The notes below the pieces were generated by a model. The model was given only the letters and a program-made list of their open reading frames with translations, was not told where the DNA came from and ran no database searches. The position numbers were made by a program, and so were the translations under genes. 64,000 bases of DNA, taken from assembly GCA_012719855.1 (NCBI GenBank), contig JAAXZN010000007.1:24744-88743 (forward strand). The letters are read 5' to 3'. Below, piece by piece: positions 1 to 9,595 of this stretch (positions within the stretch are counted from its first letter, which is position 1; every line of letters starts with the position of its first letter). Source of the stretch: Serratia liquefaciens (GTDB taxonomy: Bacteria > Pseudomonadota > Gammaproteobacteria > Enterobacterales > Enterobacteriaceae).

Positions 1-489
1 CAGACCGCACAGGCAAACCCGCATGCCGCCTTCGATGGCCGCCGGTGCTGCGACGGCGTGTTGCGCGACGGCAGGTGCTGCGGGGGCATCTTGCTGCTGT
101 GCGTCCAACGCAAGCTGCCGCAACGCCTGACAGATGTATTCAAAGCTGTCGACGTCAGGCTTTTGCGAAGTTTTATAGGCGTCCAGTTGCTCCTGCATAA
201 TGTCTTTGGTTTCCAGAAACAGGTTTATAATCTCGGTGCTCAGGCTCATTTCCTGACGCCGCGCACCGTCCAACAGGTTCTCCAGCAGGTGGGTGGTTTC
301 CTGCAGCACCGAAAAGCCAAAGGTCGCCGCACCGCCCTTGATCGAGTGCGCCGCGCGAAAAATGGCGTTCAGCGGCTCAATGTCCGGAGCCAGCGGATCC
401 AGCTCCAGCAGGTGTTGCTCCATATCGGCCAGCAACTCGTCTGCTTCATCAAAAAAGGTCTGATAAAACGCACTAATATCCATGCTCAC
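1..489 (-). CDS. cheA: Chemotaxis histidine kinase CheA, N-terminal part (cut by window start)
   Basis: Cytoplasmic kinase that phosphorylates CheY/CheB in response to chemoreceptors. Only the first 163 codons lie here; the gene continues beyond base 1. Reading the minus strand from GTG at 489 gives V-S-M-D-I-S..., which places the phospho-accepting His of the motif AAHSIKGG at residue 48, the same number as in E. coli CheA. An ATG two codons later (483) is the alternative start. The visible part is the P1 histidine-phosphotransfer domain and an Ala/Gln-rich linker. The start lies 4 bases after the motB stop, so motA-motB-cheA are one transcript, as in other enterics. Confidence 0.95.
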   Translation of the reverse strand, partial: MSMDISAFYQTFFDEADELLADMEQHLLELDPLAPDIEPLNAIFRAAHSIKGGAATFGFSVLQETTHLLENLLDGARRQEMSLSTEIINLFLETKDIMQEQLDAYKTSQKPDVDSFEYICQALRQLALDAQQQDAPAAPAVAQHAVAAPAAIEGGMRVCLCGL

Positions 490-493
490 GGGG

Positions 494-1459
494 TCACCTC
501 TGCTGTGAGTCGCTGTTAGTCGGTACAGGGACAGCCGCCGGCTGCTCCGGTGCAATGAGGGTGGCCGGAGCCGTCGCCGACGGGGCCAACGGTTTTAAAT
601 CGACCGGCTGGGCAATCTCCATCGCGTTGCTTTCGCCATTTTCATGTTCAATGCCCTGCTGGGTTTGTTTGTTGAGCACCAGTACGGTAATGCGACGGTT
701 GATGGCATCGTCGGCCCCGTGCTGTTTCAGGCTCATGGTGGCGGCCATGCCGACCACCCGCAGGACCTTCCCTTCCGACAACCCGCCAGCTATCAACTCA
801 CGCCGCGAAGCATTGGCGCGATCGGCCGAAAGCTCCCAGTTGCTGTAACCGCGCTCGCCGGTGGCGTAGGGAATATCATCGGTGTGGCCCGACAGGCTGA
901 TTTTGTTCGGCAGGTCATTGAGGATCGGCGCAATTGCCCGCAGGATGTCGCGCATATAGCTTTCCACCTGCGCGCTGCCGGTCTTGAACATCGGTCGGTT
1001 TTGGCTGTCGATGATCTGAATGCGCAAGCCTTCATCCATCATGTTGATCAACAGATGCGGTCGCAGCGCTTTAAGCCGCGGATCGGACTCAATCAGTTCG
1101 TCCAGTTTTTCCCGCAGCTTGTTCAGCCGCAGTTCTTCGTCACGCTTCTCGAGCGTATCAATCTGCTTTTTCACCAACCCGTCTTGCTGGGTAGGATCGT
1201 CACCGCCACCGGGGATCGGGCTGCTTTCGGAGCTGCTCTTGTCGCCGGAGGTCAGCGCCACTTTCAGCGGCGTGCGGAAGTATTCGGCGATTTGCGTCAG
1301 TTCCTGCGGGCTGGCAATCGCCAGCAGCCACATCACCAGGAAGAAGGCCATCATCGCCGTCATAAAATCGGCGTAGGCAATCTTCCAGGAACCGCCATGA
1401 TGGCTGGCGTGATGCGACTTGCGTTTTCTGACCAGAACAACCGGGTGATTCTGTTTCAT
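494..1459 (-). CDS. motB: Flagellar motor stator protein MotB
   Basis: 321 aa. With MotA it forms the proton-driven stator, anchored to peptidoglycan. N-terminal basic stretch, then one TM segment around residues 28-50 with the proton-carrying Asp in the context [18 protein letters not shown]. The C-terminal half is an OmpA-like peptidoglycan-binding domain ([25 protein letters not shown]). The start overlaps the motA stop by 4 bases (ATGA-type coupling). The tail after residue 270 is Pro/Ala-rich and looks unstructured. Confidence 0.97.
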   Translation of the reverse strand: MKQNHPVVLVRKRKSHHASHHGGSWKIAYADFMTAMMAFFLVMWLLAIASPQELTQIAEYFRTPLKVALTSGDKSSSESSPIPGGGDDPTQQDGLVKKQIDTLEKRDEELRLNKLREKLDELIESDPRLKALRPHLLINMMDEGLRIQIIDSQNRPMFKTGSAQVESYMRDILRAIAPILNDLPNKISLSGHTDDIPYATGERGYSNWELSADRANASRRELIAGGLSEGKVLRVVGMAATMSLKQHGADDAINRRITVLVLNKQTQQGIEHENGESNAMEIAQPVDLKPLAPSATAPATLIAPEQPAAVPVPTNSDSQQR

Positions 1460-2352
1460 GCCTGTTCTTCTTCCGTCGCCTGCTGTGCCGGCGCCTTCAC
1501 GCGGCGCACATGTTCTTCCAGCTCAACGAAGGAGGGACGTTCGGTGGTGTACAGCGTTTTACGGCCGAATTCGACCGCAATCTGCGGCGCGTAGCCATTC
1601 AAACTGGACAGCAAAGTGACCTTGATGCACTGCATCATTTTGACGTTTTCGGCACTCTTTTGTCGCAACAGGGTCGCCAGCGGTGAGATAAAGCCGTAAG
1701 CCAGCAAAATGCCCAGGAAGGTGCCAACCATCGCGTTGGCGATCAACGCCCCCAGTTCTGCTGCCGGGCGGTCAGCCGAGGCCAGCGCATGCACTACCCC
1801 CATCACCGCCGCAACAATGCCAAAGGCCGGCAACGAGTCACCGACCATCGCCAGGCTGCCTGCCGGCACCTCGCTTTCCTGTTCAAAGGTTTCGATCTCT
1901 TCGTCCATCAGGGCTTCGATCTCAAAGGCATTCATGTTGCCGCTCACCATCAGCCGTAAGTAATCGGTAATAAACTCCACCAGGGTGTTATCGGCAAGAA
2001 TGCGGGGATAATTAGAGAAAATTTCACTTTCCTGCGGATTATCAATATCGAACTCGAGAGAAAGCATGCCTTGTTGACGGGATTTGGCCAGCAGCCGGAA
2101 CAACAGCGCCATCAGATCCATATAGAGATCTTTGCTGTATTTCGAACGGCGCATCAGCTTGGGAATGGCGCGCAGGGTGGATTTTATCGCCTTACCGTTG
2201 TTGCCCACGATAAAAGCGCCGATACCCGCGCCGCCGATAATCAGAAACTCTGCCGGCTGATAAAGCGCGCCCAGATGGCCCCCCACAATCAGGTAGCCCC
2301 CAAAGACCGCACCCAATACCACGAGATAACCCAAAATAACTAACACACGCAT
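1456..2352 (-). CDS. motA: Flagellar motor stator protein MotA
   Basis: 298 aa, four-TM stator subunit that couples proton flow to the rotor. It matches enterobacterial MotA over its whole length ([15 protein letters not shown] near the N-terminus, [15 protein letters not shown] in the cytoplasmic loop, [20 protein letters not shown] at TM3). ATG at 2352 is used; GTG two codons later would give an N-terminus closer to the E. coli form. It lies 152 bp downstream of flhC on the same strand; the intergenic part contains an inverted repeat (see 2435). Confidence 0.97.
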   Translation of the reverse strand: MRVLVILGYLVVLGAVFGGYLIVGGHLGALYQPAEFLIIGGAGIGAFIVGNNGKAIKSTLRAIPKLMRRSKYSKDLYMDLMALLFRLLAKSRQQGMLSLEFDIDNPQESEIFSNYPRILADNTLVEFITDYLRLMVSGNMNAFEIEALMDEEIETFEQESEVPAGSLAMVGDSLPAFGIVAAVMGVVHALASADRPAAELGALIANAMVGTFLGILLAYGFISPLATLLRQKSAENVKMMQCIKVTLLSSLNGYAPQIAVEFGRKTLYTTERPSFVELEEHVRRVKAPAQQATEEEQA

Positions 2353-2434
2353 TCCTTAAATTAACAATGTGGATGGAAGGTGGGGTAAGCGCGCAAATGA
2401 GCCGCACAGGCGCAACAGGCTGAGCTGCGCCTTT

Positions 2435-2454
2435 GGGTTCGGCACGCCGAACCC
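2435..2454. repeat. Inverted repeat between flhC and motA
   Basis: GGGTTCGGC and GCCGAACCC arms (9 bp) separated by 2 bases, in the 152-bp gap between the flhC stop and the motA start. There is no T-run on either strand, so it is not a classical intrinsic terminator. It could be an operator or an mRNA structure partly separating flhDC from mot-che expression. Confidence 0.5.
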
Positions 2455-2504
2455 TGCATTTCATCAATCGGTTTAAATCTGGATAAACCGGCGCTGCCGC
2501 CGGC

Positions 2505-3086
2505 TTAAATTGCGCGTTTAACCTGCTCGTCCAGCAGTTGAGGAATAATATCGGCCAGTTGCGGCGAAAGTTTACGTCTTTTTACTGCGCGGGATGGGGG
2601 CTGGCATAAACTGCAAACAAAATTGTTCAACGGTTGGTGCGCGTGGGTGATAAAAGTGCCGCCGCAGCAGTTGCAGGCAGAGAGCTGCAGCATGCCGCTG
2701 TCGACGAAGCGCACCAGCGTCCAGGCTCGCGGCAGCGCCAGCAACGGCGGCTCACCCGGCTGGTGCGGGCACTGTTCCAGATACAGACGATAGGCTTTAA
2801 TCACTGCCTCAACGCCGGTGCAGTGCCCGCTTTTCATCAGGAAACTGTAGGCGTTGTAGAACATCGATGAATGAATGTTCTGTTCCCAGGTCATAAACCA
2901 GTCCGTCGAGAACGGCAACATCCCTTTCGGCGGTGGACTGCCGCGTAACTCCTTATAGAGCTTGATCAAACGCCCACGGCTGAGCTGCGTTTCGCTTTCC
3001 AGCATCTGCAAACGCGCACCCAGCGTAATCAGCTCCATGGCCAGCTGAATATCCTTGGCTTCCTGAACAATACTTTTCTCTGCCAT
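2505..3086 (-). CDS. flhC: Flagellar master regulator subunit FlhC
   Basis: 193 aa. FlhC joins FlhD in the FlhD4C2 activator of class 2 flagellar promoters. It is near identical to enterobacterial FlhC, including the zinc-site cysteines in [10 protein letters not shown] and [17 protein letters not shown]. The start is ATG at 3086 ([10 protein letters not shown]), just past the flhD stop; two upstream in-frame Met codons overlap flhD and are less likely. Co-transcribed with flhD. Confidence 0.98.
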   Translation of the reverse strand: MAEKSIVQEAKDIQLAMELITLGARLQMLESETQLSRGRLIKLYKELRGSPPPKGMLPFSTDWFMTWEQNIHSSMFYNAYSFLMKSGHCTGVEAVIKAYRLYLEQCPHQPGEPPLLALPRAWTLVRFVDSGMLQLSACNCCGGTFITHAHQPLNNFVCSLCQPPSRAVKRRKLSPQLADIIPQLLDEQVKRAI

Positions 3087-3088
3087 CA

Positions 3089-3439
3089 TCAAGCTCTTTT
3101 CTTCGTCGCACTGCCGTCTTTTGCCGACAGTTCTTGCAGTAAATGGCTTGAGAGCAAAATACCGGTATGGATTTGCTGCAGATCGTCGACACGCGACTCT
3201 TTCGTCAGACGTTCGATGGTTTGGTGATCGTTAAAGCGGAAGTGACAGACCAGCTGGTTGGTTTCAGCCAATTTGACCATTTGCGGTAACGTGAGCTGAG
3301 CAAGCGCATCAGCCATGGTTTCGTCGATACCCAAACGGAACATTGCCGAGGCTTTTTCATCATTAATCAGACGCTGTGCTAAAAGTAAATATGACAAATT
3401 GATGTCATAAATATGCTTAAGTAATTCAGACGTACCCAT
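3089..3439 (-). CDS. flhD: Flagellar master regulator subunit FlhD
   Basis: 116 aa, the all-helical partner of FlhC. It matches the family from [20 protein letters not shown] to the C-terminal TKKRA, including [22 protein letters not shown] 3439 gives the Serratia-type N-terminus; an in-frame ATG three codons upstream (3448) is the alternative. It is the first gene of flhDC, read from a promoter about 260 bp upstream that carries CRP and RcsAB sites. Confidence 0.98.
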   Translation of the reverse strand: MGTSELLKHIYDINLSYLLLAQRLINDEKASAMFRLGIDETMADALAQLTLPQMVKLAETNQLVCHFRFNDHQTIERLTKESRVDDLQQIHTGILLSSHLLQELSAKDGSATKKRA

Positions 3440-3684
3440 ATTCCCCATCCCGACAGACTATGTTTAAAAACATACGCTGGGTGATAATTTTTATCGCCCG
3501 TGACCTGGGTTTGTTCCCTAAGTTGGCAATGAAGCCCTGAATAACGACCGTTATAAATTTTTCAACATCACTAAATTCGGACCATCATTCAGTATTTGAG
3601 ACGTGCGCAAACCAACGTGTATGGATGTACAGCATTTTGCTCCAGCGGTGTTTAATCACCGTGAAACTATTTTTACAAAATTAA

Positions 3685-3698
3685 TAAGATTATTCCTA
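3685..3698. promoter_or_regulatory. RcsAB box in the flhDC control region
   Basis: TAAGATTATTCCTA differs by one base from the consensus TAAGAATATTCCTA recognised by the RcsA-RcsB heterodimer. It lies about 70 bp on the flhD side of the CRP site, i.e. just downstream of the expected transcription start, where RcsB represses flhDC in E. coli. The site is seen; repression is inferred. Confidence 0.8.
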
Positions 3699-3766
3699 AT
3701 GCAGCGCAACTCTACCCCTGAACCATTAGCACACACAATGTAAGTGAGAGGCAATTTTAAATACAA

Positions 3767-3782
3767 TGTGATCTAGATCACA
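3767..3782. promoter_or_regulatory. Perfect CRP-cAMP binding site upstream of flhDC
   Basis: TGTGATCTAGATCACA is a perfect palindromic match to TGTGA-N6-TCACA. It is about 330 bp upstream of flhD. If CRP activates as in E. coli (site centre near -72), transcription starts near 3702, with a candidate -10 TAGAGT on the minus strand around 3710-3715. Confidence 0.88.
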
Positions 3783-4847
3783 AAAATAAAAAATAAATAA
3801 GCCAAATATCAGGTTTGCCGTACGGTTTTTAACCGCATTTCCGCTCATAAAACAGACATAAGTAAAAAAACGTCTTAAAAACAATGTATATAAGCCAAAA
3901 AAATATCTTTTTTAGATCAATTCGAACAAAAGCATCACCAAACTAAAATAACAGAACAAAAATCTGCTCGTAGCCGATAAAGACAGTATAAATAACCGTT
4001 TAATAAACAATAAACTATCAGCTTTGAAAAATAACGCATGTAAACTATAAGGTTATTAGCTTTCGGATTTGACTTAAGCTTGCGGGAATCTCCTGTTTTA
4101 TTTTTCAACGAATGTTCCAATTCGATTAACAACGGCTCGGTTACGTTGTAAACAAGAAAACAGAGGTAACGATTTGTTTCCTGATAAATGGAATGAAAGC
4201 CGCAGGTTTCGGGTGGTTTTTGGGGCGAGGTGATGGCAAAACGTTTTATCGGCAGCGTTAATTAAAACTTTAATAGTTTTTCAGCGCCACGGAAAAATTA
4301 GATCCTGTCTGATGTTTATGCGCCAACAATAAGTGCTGTTATTTTCAGTAGCACTAATAAAGTAAAACGCAGTTTCGTTTTATTCTCTTTCGGGGAATCA
4401 CGCCGTCATGCTGAGCGTAAAATACCGTGCCGTGGGCCCTTCGATTAATCTCTGGGCTACTCGGCCATGCAATCTGCCGACGGGGCAAGTGCGCAATCGG
4501 GATAAAAAACGTCCCACGTCAGGCATGAACCCTCCTCCTTGCCCCTAAAAAAGCCGGAACTTAACGTCAGGCGCATTGGCAACCGGTTCTGTCCCCCTGG
4601 CTGCTGGCTACCAACCTAAGGCTTTCCCTATTTTGCGTACAGATCAGCAAGATGCCATTGCCGACGGCGCACGGGCATATTATTATTCTCACAGCAGGGA
4701 AACTTGCGCACAGACAATTATTACGTATCGCAATTTATTTATTTGAAATTAATTTTTCAGGTCGCACATCACGCTTTTGCTGCTGTCACGATGACAGCGT
4801 GATGTTTCTTCGTTCGGCTACAACTCTTAACAGGCTATATTTTAATC

Positions 4848-5063
4848 ATGACCGATACCCTGGATTACCTGATGACTTTCCGTAAATGCACCAGCTTGGA
4901 CAGCGTGGAGAAAGTGTACGACAAGCTTAACTACTCCATCGATAATGATATTGAAATCAGCAACATGTATCGCGCCGCCGATCATCGTCGCGCTGAGCTG
5001 GTTGCAGGGAAACTCTTCGATTTGGGCAAGGTGCCGAAATCCCTGTGGGCACAGGTGCTATAA
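4848..5063 (+). CDS. Hha/YmoA/Cnu-family nucleoid modulator
   Basis: 71 aa. The fold signature of Hha/YmoA is clear: [18 protein letters not shown] near the N-terminus, then [18 protein letters not shown], matching Hha's RLRKCTTIDTLE and YSAADHRLAELTMNKL. Such proteins bind H-NS and tune silencing of AT-rich and environmentally regulated genes. It is divergent from flhDC across the long control region and close to uspC. It is probably a second Hha-type paralogue rather than hha/ymoA itself. No strong Shine-Dalgarno is visible, so the start rests on homology. Confidence 0.85.
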   Translation: MTDTLDYLMTFRKCTSLDSVEKVYDKLNYSIDNDIEISNMYRAADHRRAELVAGKLFDLGKVPKSLWAQVL

Positions 5064-5215
5064 TTGGCATTCATTACGCGCGCAGGCACTTTATCTTTTA
5101 TTGCTAAATAGCGGCAATCTCTCCCGGATTTATTGGCGCGCGTGATACAAAACACATTTATTCACTTCACCAGGCTCTACCCTTTGCCCTATCAACAGGA
5201 AACAGGAGTGGAATG

Positions 5216-5635
5216 ATGGGATATCAAAACGTTTTGGTTACCGTCGCCGTGGCGGCAGACAGCCACCGCCTGGTTGAAAAAGCCGTCTCCATCGTACGTC
5301 CTTACAACGGCAAAATTACCCTGCTAAGCACCATCGCCAATCCGGAAATGTACAATAACTTTGCGGGCCCCATGCTGGGCGACCTGCGTGCGCTGATGGA
5401 AGAAGAAACGCTGCTGTTTCTGGAGGAACTTCGCCTGCGGGCGGATTACCCGATTACCGATACGCTGATCGTCCACGGTGAATTGGCCGATAGCCTGAAC
5501 TATGCCAGCCAACGACATCCCTTTGATCTGGTGGTTTGCGGCAATCACAGCGACGGCGTGATGAATAAAATCGCCTGCTCTGCCGCCCGCTTTATCAATA
5601 CCAGCCGCATTGACGTGCTGATCATCCCGCTGTAA
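5216..5635 (+). CDS. uspC: Universal stress protein UspC
   Basis: 139 aa, one Usp domain. It aligns with E. coli UspC, which also lies beside flhDC (YQNVLVTVAVAADSHRLVEKA at the start, DPEMYN-like NPEMYNNFAGPMLGDLR, FDLVVCGNHSDG near the C-terminus). An ATG one codon earlier (5213) is possible; 5216 fits family length. The ribosome site is CAGGAG. UspC proteins are linked to osmotic/UV stress and motility. Confidence 0.88.
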   Translation: MGYQNVLVTVAVAADSHRLVEKAVSIVRPYNGKITLLSTIANPEMYNNFAGPMLGDLRALMEEETLLFLEELRLRADYPITDTLIVHGELADSLNYASQRHPFDLVVCGNHSDGVMNKIACSAARFINTSRIDVLIIPL

Positions 5636-5713
5636 CGCTGAGCACATTAGGCCATTCGCTCTTTTCGATGATTGACTAGACTTAGGCTCTCTTGTCCGCA
5701 TAAGGAATGCCTG

Positions 5714-6748
5714 ATGTCTCAGTCTACACAACAAAACCGTCGTTTTCTGTTGGCTTCTCGCCCGCACGGCGAGCCTGTCGCAGACAACTTCCGTCTGGAA
5801 ACCGTCGCTACGCCGCAGCCCGCCGCCGGCCAGGTGTTATTGCGCACCGTCTACCTGTCGCTCGATCCTTACATGCGAGGCCGCATGAGCGATGCGCCCT
5901 CTTACGCCCCGCCGGTGCAGATCGGCGAAACCATGGTGGGCGGCACGGTCTCACGGGTCGTGACCTCACAGCATCCCGATTTCAAACCCGGTGACTGGGT
6001 ATTAGGCTACGACGGCTGGCAGGATTACGCGCTGTCTGACGGTAGCGGCCTGCGCAACCTCGGCCCTCATCAGACGCACCCTTCTCGCCTGCTCGGCGTT
6101 CTGGGTATGCCGGGCTTCACCGCTTATATGGGGCTGCTGGAGATCGGCCAGCCGAAACCCGGTGAAACCCTGGTGGTGGCTGCCGCCAGCGGCGCCGTCG
6201 GATCGGTCGTCGGGCAGGTTGCCAAACTGAAAGGCTGTCGGGTCGTCGGCGTGGCGGGCGGTAAAGAAAAATGCCGCTATGTGGTGGAGGAGCTGGGCTT
6301 CGATGCCTGTATCGATCATCGTGCTGCCGACTTTGCCGAGCAACTGGCCGCCGCCTGCCCACAGGGCATCGATATTTATTATGAAAACGTCGGCGGTGCG
6401 GTGTTTGATGCGGTGATCCCGCTGTTGAATACCCAGGCACGTATCCCGGTCTGCGGGATTATCGCCCACTATAATGCCACCGACCTGCCTGCCGGGCCGG
6501 ATCGTCTGCCGATGCTGCAGGGGTTGATCTTACGCAAACGCATCCGCATGCAAGGCTTCATCATTTTCGATGACTTCGCGGAAGGCTTTGATGAATTCCT
6601 GCAGCAAATGAGCGAATGGGTCGATCAGGGAAAAATCAAATTCCGTGAAGACCTGGTCGACGGACTTGAAAATGCACCGCAGGCATTTATCGGCCTGTTG
6701 CAGGGCAAGAACTTCGGCAAATTGGTGATCCGCGTCGCCGACGAGTAA
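5714..6748 (+). CDS. curA: NADP-dependent oxidoreductase, CurA/leukotriene B4 dehydrogenase type
   Basis: 344 aa, zinc-free medium-chain reductase that reduces alpha,beta-unsaturated ketones (curcumin in the E. coli homologue). N-terminal GroES-like half with YLSLDPYMRGRM, then a Rossmann half with AASGAVGSVVGQVAKLKGCRVVG around residues 155-180 and a C-terminal KNFGKLVIRV. The start is ATG 5714, preceded by AAGGA. It stands alone between uspC and pcp. Confidence 0.85.
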   Translation: MSQSTQQNRRFLLASRPHGEPVADNFRLETVATPQPAAGQVLLRTVYLSLDPYMRGRMSDAPSYAPPVQIGETMVGGTVSRVVTSQHPDFKPGDWVLGYDGWQDYALSDGSGLRNLGPHQTHPSRLLGVLGMPGFTAYMGLLEIGQPKPGETLVVAAASGAVGSVVGQVAKLKGCRVVGVAGGKEKCRYVVEELGFDACIDHRAADFAEQLAAACPQGIDIYYENVGGAVFDAVIPLLNTQARIPVCGIIAHYNATDLPAGPDRLPMLQGLILRKRIRMQGFIIFDDFAEGFDEFLQQMSEWVDQGKIKFREDLVDGLENAPQAFIGLLQGKNFGKLVIRVADE

Positions 6749-6792
6749 TTCCCACAGGGCGCGGTGATGAACTGCCGCGCCCTGATATGCCC

Positions 6793-7440
6793 TCAATGCA
6801 GCGCACCGCCACTGAGGGATAAATCCTCATCCACCGTCAGTGTGGTATGCACAATACTGCGTACCGCCTCTATCATTGTGGTTAACGCCAGGCTGGGTTT
6901 TCCCGGATGATTCACCGCCAGCTGATGGCTGTAAGGGATGTGGATAAACCCACCTTTGATCGCCAAATTTTGGCTGGCGATATGATGGCTCAGCCCGTAG
7001 AAAAGCTGGTTGCAATTATAAGTGCCTGCCGTGTGCGACACCGCGGCGGGAATGCCTGCCTGATGTAGATGATGCACGATCGCCTTTACCGGCAACGTGG
7101 AGAAATAGCCCACCGGCCCCCCTTCCACCACCGGGATGTCTATCGGTTGTTTTCCGGCGTTATCCGGAATGCGGGCGTCAATCAGGTTGATGGCGACCCG
7201 TTCAACGGAGATTTCGCCGCGCCCGCCGGCCAGCCCCAGGCAGATCACGGCTTTGGGGCACAGCTCTTCAATGGCGGCAATCAGTTGCTGGTTGGACAAC
7301 CCCAGCACGCAGGCCAATTGACGCACCACCACTTCTGCGCCGGCGATCCGCTCTCCCGCCAGCGCCTGCGCCACCTGCCACGAAGGGTTAACCTCGTCCC
7401 CGTCAAACGGCTCAATGCCGGTCACCAATACCCTTTCCAT
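6793..7440 (-). CDS. pcp: Pyrrolidone-carboxylate (pyroglutamyl) peptidase
   Basis: 215 aa, cysteine peptidase (family C15) removing N-terminal pyroglutamate. Visible: [17 protein letters not shown] at the N-terminus, [15 protein letters not shown] with the catalytic Glu, and the catalytic Cys in [14 protein letters not shown], followed by the His region [12 protein letters not shown] 7440 is chosen over a GTG two codons upstream (7446). Divergent from the LysR gene at 7539. Confidence 0.92.
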   Translation of the reverse strand: MERVLVTGIEPFDGDEVNPSWQVAQALAGERIAGAEVVVRQLACVLGLSNQQLIAAIEELCPKAVICLGLAGGRGEISVERVAINLIDARIPDNAGKQPIDIPVVEGGPVGYFSTLPVKAIVHHLHQAGIPAAVSHTAGTYNCNQLFYGLSHHIASQNLAIKGGFIHIPYSHQLAVNHPGKPSLALTTMIEAVRSIVHTTLTVDEDLSLSGGALH

Positions 7441-7538
7441 CGTCACACCTCAGGTTGTTATTGATTCCGCGTGCTCTCAGCCTAAACAACGCGCTATGAT
7501 TCTGGAAATGGATTATCTGCATATAGAGTATTCATAAA

Positions 7539-8468
7539 ATGAATTTATCCAGCGTCGATCTCAATCTTCTGGTGGTGTTTGAGGCGTTATACCAAACGCG
7601 CAACGTCACCGCTGCCGGCGGACGTCTGAACCGTGCACAGCCTTCGGTCAGCAATGCGCTGTCTCGCTTGCGGCTGTTGTTTGACGATCCGCTGTTTATC
7701 CGCAGCGGCGGCGGCATGTTGCCAACCGCGCGAGCTCACCAACTGATGCTGCAAATCCATCCGGTGCTGGAACAAATCCACCAGACGCTGACGCCGCCGA
7801 TGCGCTTCGATCCCGCGACGGCCCGCCAGCGCCGATTCAGGCTAGCCGCCGGCGACTACGCCGATATCACGCTATTGCCCACCATTATCAGCCGACTGCG
7901 GCAGGATGCTCCGGGCATAGATATCCGGGTTTCTCGGCTGGATCGCCGCAATGTGGTGCAACAGCTTGAGAGTGGTGAAATAGATGTGGCGCTGGGCGGG
8001 CATATCGAGGCGGTGAAGGGCATGCTGGTGCAGCCGTTGTTTACCGAAAGCTTTACCTGTATCGCCAGCCGACATCATCCGCAGTTAGCTGTCGAAAGTT
8101 GGGGCCTGACGCAATACGTCAGCCTGCCCCACGCCCTTTACGCGCCTTCGGACGACGGCTCCGCACGCGGGATTATCGATCGTCGGCTGGCGGAACTGGG
8201 GCTGGAGCGACGCGTGGCCGCAACATTTTCGCATATCGTGGCGCTGCCTGCGGTCGTCGCCGGCAGCGATTTGATCGCAACCCTGGCGCACAGCGTCGCC
8301 AGGCAGTTTGCCGATCCGGCGAAGGTGCGCTTTCTGCCGCTGCCGGCAGAACTGGCGGTTAGCGAGTTTTCTGTCGATCTGGTTGCCGGTCGCCAGGCCC
8401 GGCGCGATCCGGCGCTGACCTGGCTGTGCGATACCCTTACCCAACTGAATTGGGGAGAGAATCGATGA
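7539..8468 (+). CDS. LysR-family regulator
   Basis: 309 aa. N-terminal winged HTH (NLLVVFEALYQTRNVTAAGG, then AQPSVSNALSRLRLLFDDPL) of the NodD/NahR-like subgroup, and a periplasmic-binding-like effector domain. It is divergent from pcp (98-bp gap) and convergent with tryptophan 2,3-dioxygenase, so pcp or its own gene is the likeliest local target. The effector is unknown. Confidence 0.85.
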   Translation: MNLSSVDLNLLVVFEALYQTRNVTAAGGRLNRAQPSVSNALSRLRLLFDDPLFIRSGGGMLPTARAHQLMLQIHPVLEQIHQTLTPPMRFDPATARQRRFRLAAGDYADITLLPTIISRLRQDAPGIDIRVSRLDRRNVVQQLESGEIDVALGGHIEAVKGMLVQPLFTESFTCIASRHHPQLAVESWGLTQYVSLPHALYAPSDDGSARGIIDRRLAELGLERRVAATFSHIVALPAVVAGSDLIATLAHSVARQFADPAKVRFLPLPAELAVSEFSVDLVAGRQARRDPALTWLCDTLTQLNWGENR

Positions 8469-8502
8469 AAGTTGCCTCTGCTGGTACGCCCAAGGCCCTA
8501 AG

Positions 8503-9345
8503 CTAGGCGCCGATTTCGGTGCGCACATCCAACAGTTCAGGGAAGAAAGTCAGCTCCAGCGCCTTTTTCAGGAAGCTGACGCCGCTCGAACCGCCGGTGC
8601 CCGTTTTAAAGCCGATAATCCGCTCCACCGTCTTCATGTGCCGGAAACGCCACAGGTGGAAGCTTTCCTCTATATCCACCAGCTTCTCGGCCATTTCATA
8701 GGCTTCCCAATACTTTTGCGGATGGTCATAGATCTCTTTAAAGGCCGGCAGCAGGTTTGGATTGCGTTGGTAAGGTTGGGTCCAGTCACGTTCAATACAC
8801 TCCTGCGGGATCGGCAGACCGTGGCGGGACAGGTAAAGCAGGTATTCATCGTACAGGCTGGGCGCTTCAAGAATGGCCTTCAGCGCCGCGTGTTTTTCCG
8901 CATCGTTGCTGAACACCGCCAGCATCGCCGCATTCTTGTTGCCGAGTAAAAATTCAATCGAACGGTATTGATGGGACTGGAAGCCCGACGAACTGCCCAG
9001 CACGTCGCGAAATTCGACGTACTCCGACGGCGTCAGGGTTTCCAGCACCGCCCATTGTTCGAACAGCAGCCGCTGGATCTGTTTGACCCGCGCCAGGATC
9101 TTGAAGCAGTGGCTGAGCTTATCTTGTTGCACCAGCATCCGCGCCGCCTGCAGTTCATGCAGCATCAACTTCATCCACAGTTCCGACGTCTGGTGCTGCA
9201 CCACAAACAGCATTTCATCATGGTGTTGCGGGTTGGACAGCGGGTGCTGACAGTCCAGCAGTTGATCCAGGCACAGATAGTCGCCATAGCTCATGCGTTT
9301 GGAAAAATCGGTGACAATCGCGCTTTCTAATTCTCGTTTGTTCAT
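8503..9345 (-). CDS. kynA: Tryptophan 2,3-dioxygenase
   Basis: 280 aa, haem enzyme that opens the indole ring of L-Trp to N-formylkynurenine. Family landmarks: [47 protein letters not shown], and the haem-binding [19 protein letters not shown] near the C-terminus. It lies downstream of the eight-gene operon on the same strand but is separated by 250 bp containing a long hairpin, so it probably has its own promoter. No kynureninase or formamidase gene is in the window. Confidence 0.95.
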   Translation of the reverse strand: MNKRELESAIVTDFSKRMSYGDYLCLDQLLDCQHPLSNPQHHDEMLFVVQHQTSELWMKLMLHELQAARMLVQQDKLSHCFKILARVKQIQRLLFEQWAVLETLTPSEYVEFRDVLGSSSGFQSHQYRSIEFLLGNKNAAMLAVFSNDAEKHAALKAILEAPSLYDEYLLYLSRHGLPIPQECIERDWTQPYQRNPNLLPAFKEIYDHPQKYWEAYEMAEKLVDIEESFHLWRFRHMKTVERIIGFKTGTGGSSGVSFLKKALELTFFPELLDVRTEIGA

Positions 9346-9538
9346 CTGCTCTCTCCGCTGCGCTCACGGCCGGAAGCGGCGTGTAGCGTGCTGCAAACAG
9401 AAAACAATAGTCCATAACTCCCCGCCGCGAAGGACTATAAACGAGAGTTGCCTCGCAGATTTCAGGGTTGGTCATGCCTGGTTGATTCCCTCCTTTTAGG
9501 CCCGAATTGAAACCCCCTCAGTGATTATCTGCGGGGAT
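9346..9538. other. Gap upstream of tryptophan 2,3-dioxygenase
   Basis: About 190 bp holding the expected kynA promoter on the minus strand. A short open frame (9218-9475 minus) overlaps kynA in another frame and has no recognisable product. No tryptophan-responsive leader was recognised. Confidence 0.5.
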
Positions 9539-9581
9539 GGGATCGGCGACGCCTGAGCATAAACATTGCTCTGCCGATCCC
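9539..9581 (-). terminator. Long stem-loop after the eight-gene operon
   Basis: GGGATCGGC (9539-9547) pairs with GCCGATCCC (9573-9581), and an inner GAGCA/TGCTC pair lies in the loop. It starts 15 bases past the MaoC-gene stop on the minus strand. No U-run follows, so it may be a 3'-end-stabilising hairpin or a Rho-assisted terminator. Confidence 0.5.
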
Positions 9582-9595
9582 CGAACCGCTGAAAA

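Larger units (their letters stand above)
3440..4847. other. Long flhDC upstream region without a supported gene
   Basis: 1.4 kb between flhD and the Hha-family gene. It holds the flhDC promoter with CRP and RcsAB sites (3685-3782) and a long AT-rich stretch (about 3740-4400) suited to nucleoid proteins such as H-NS. Short open frames here (e.g. 3935-4132 minus) have no recognisable product or ribosome site. An inverted repeat (CATCACGCT at 4767 with AGCGTGATG at 4796) overlaps a second hairpin (GCTGTCA/TGACAGC) about 45 bp before the Hha-family start. Confidence 0.6.

Noticed and set aside
644..1594. Long plus-strand open frame opposite motB/motA
   Set aside because: It is the antisense shadow of motB, which is clearly identified; no ribosome site or family similarity.
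3935..4132. Open frame in the flhDC upstream region
   Set aside because: No ribosome site, no recognisable product, AT-rich composition; likely chance.
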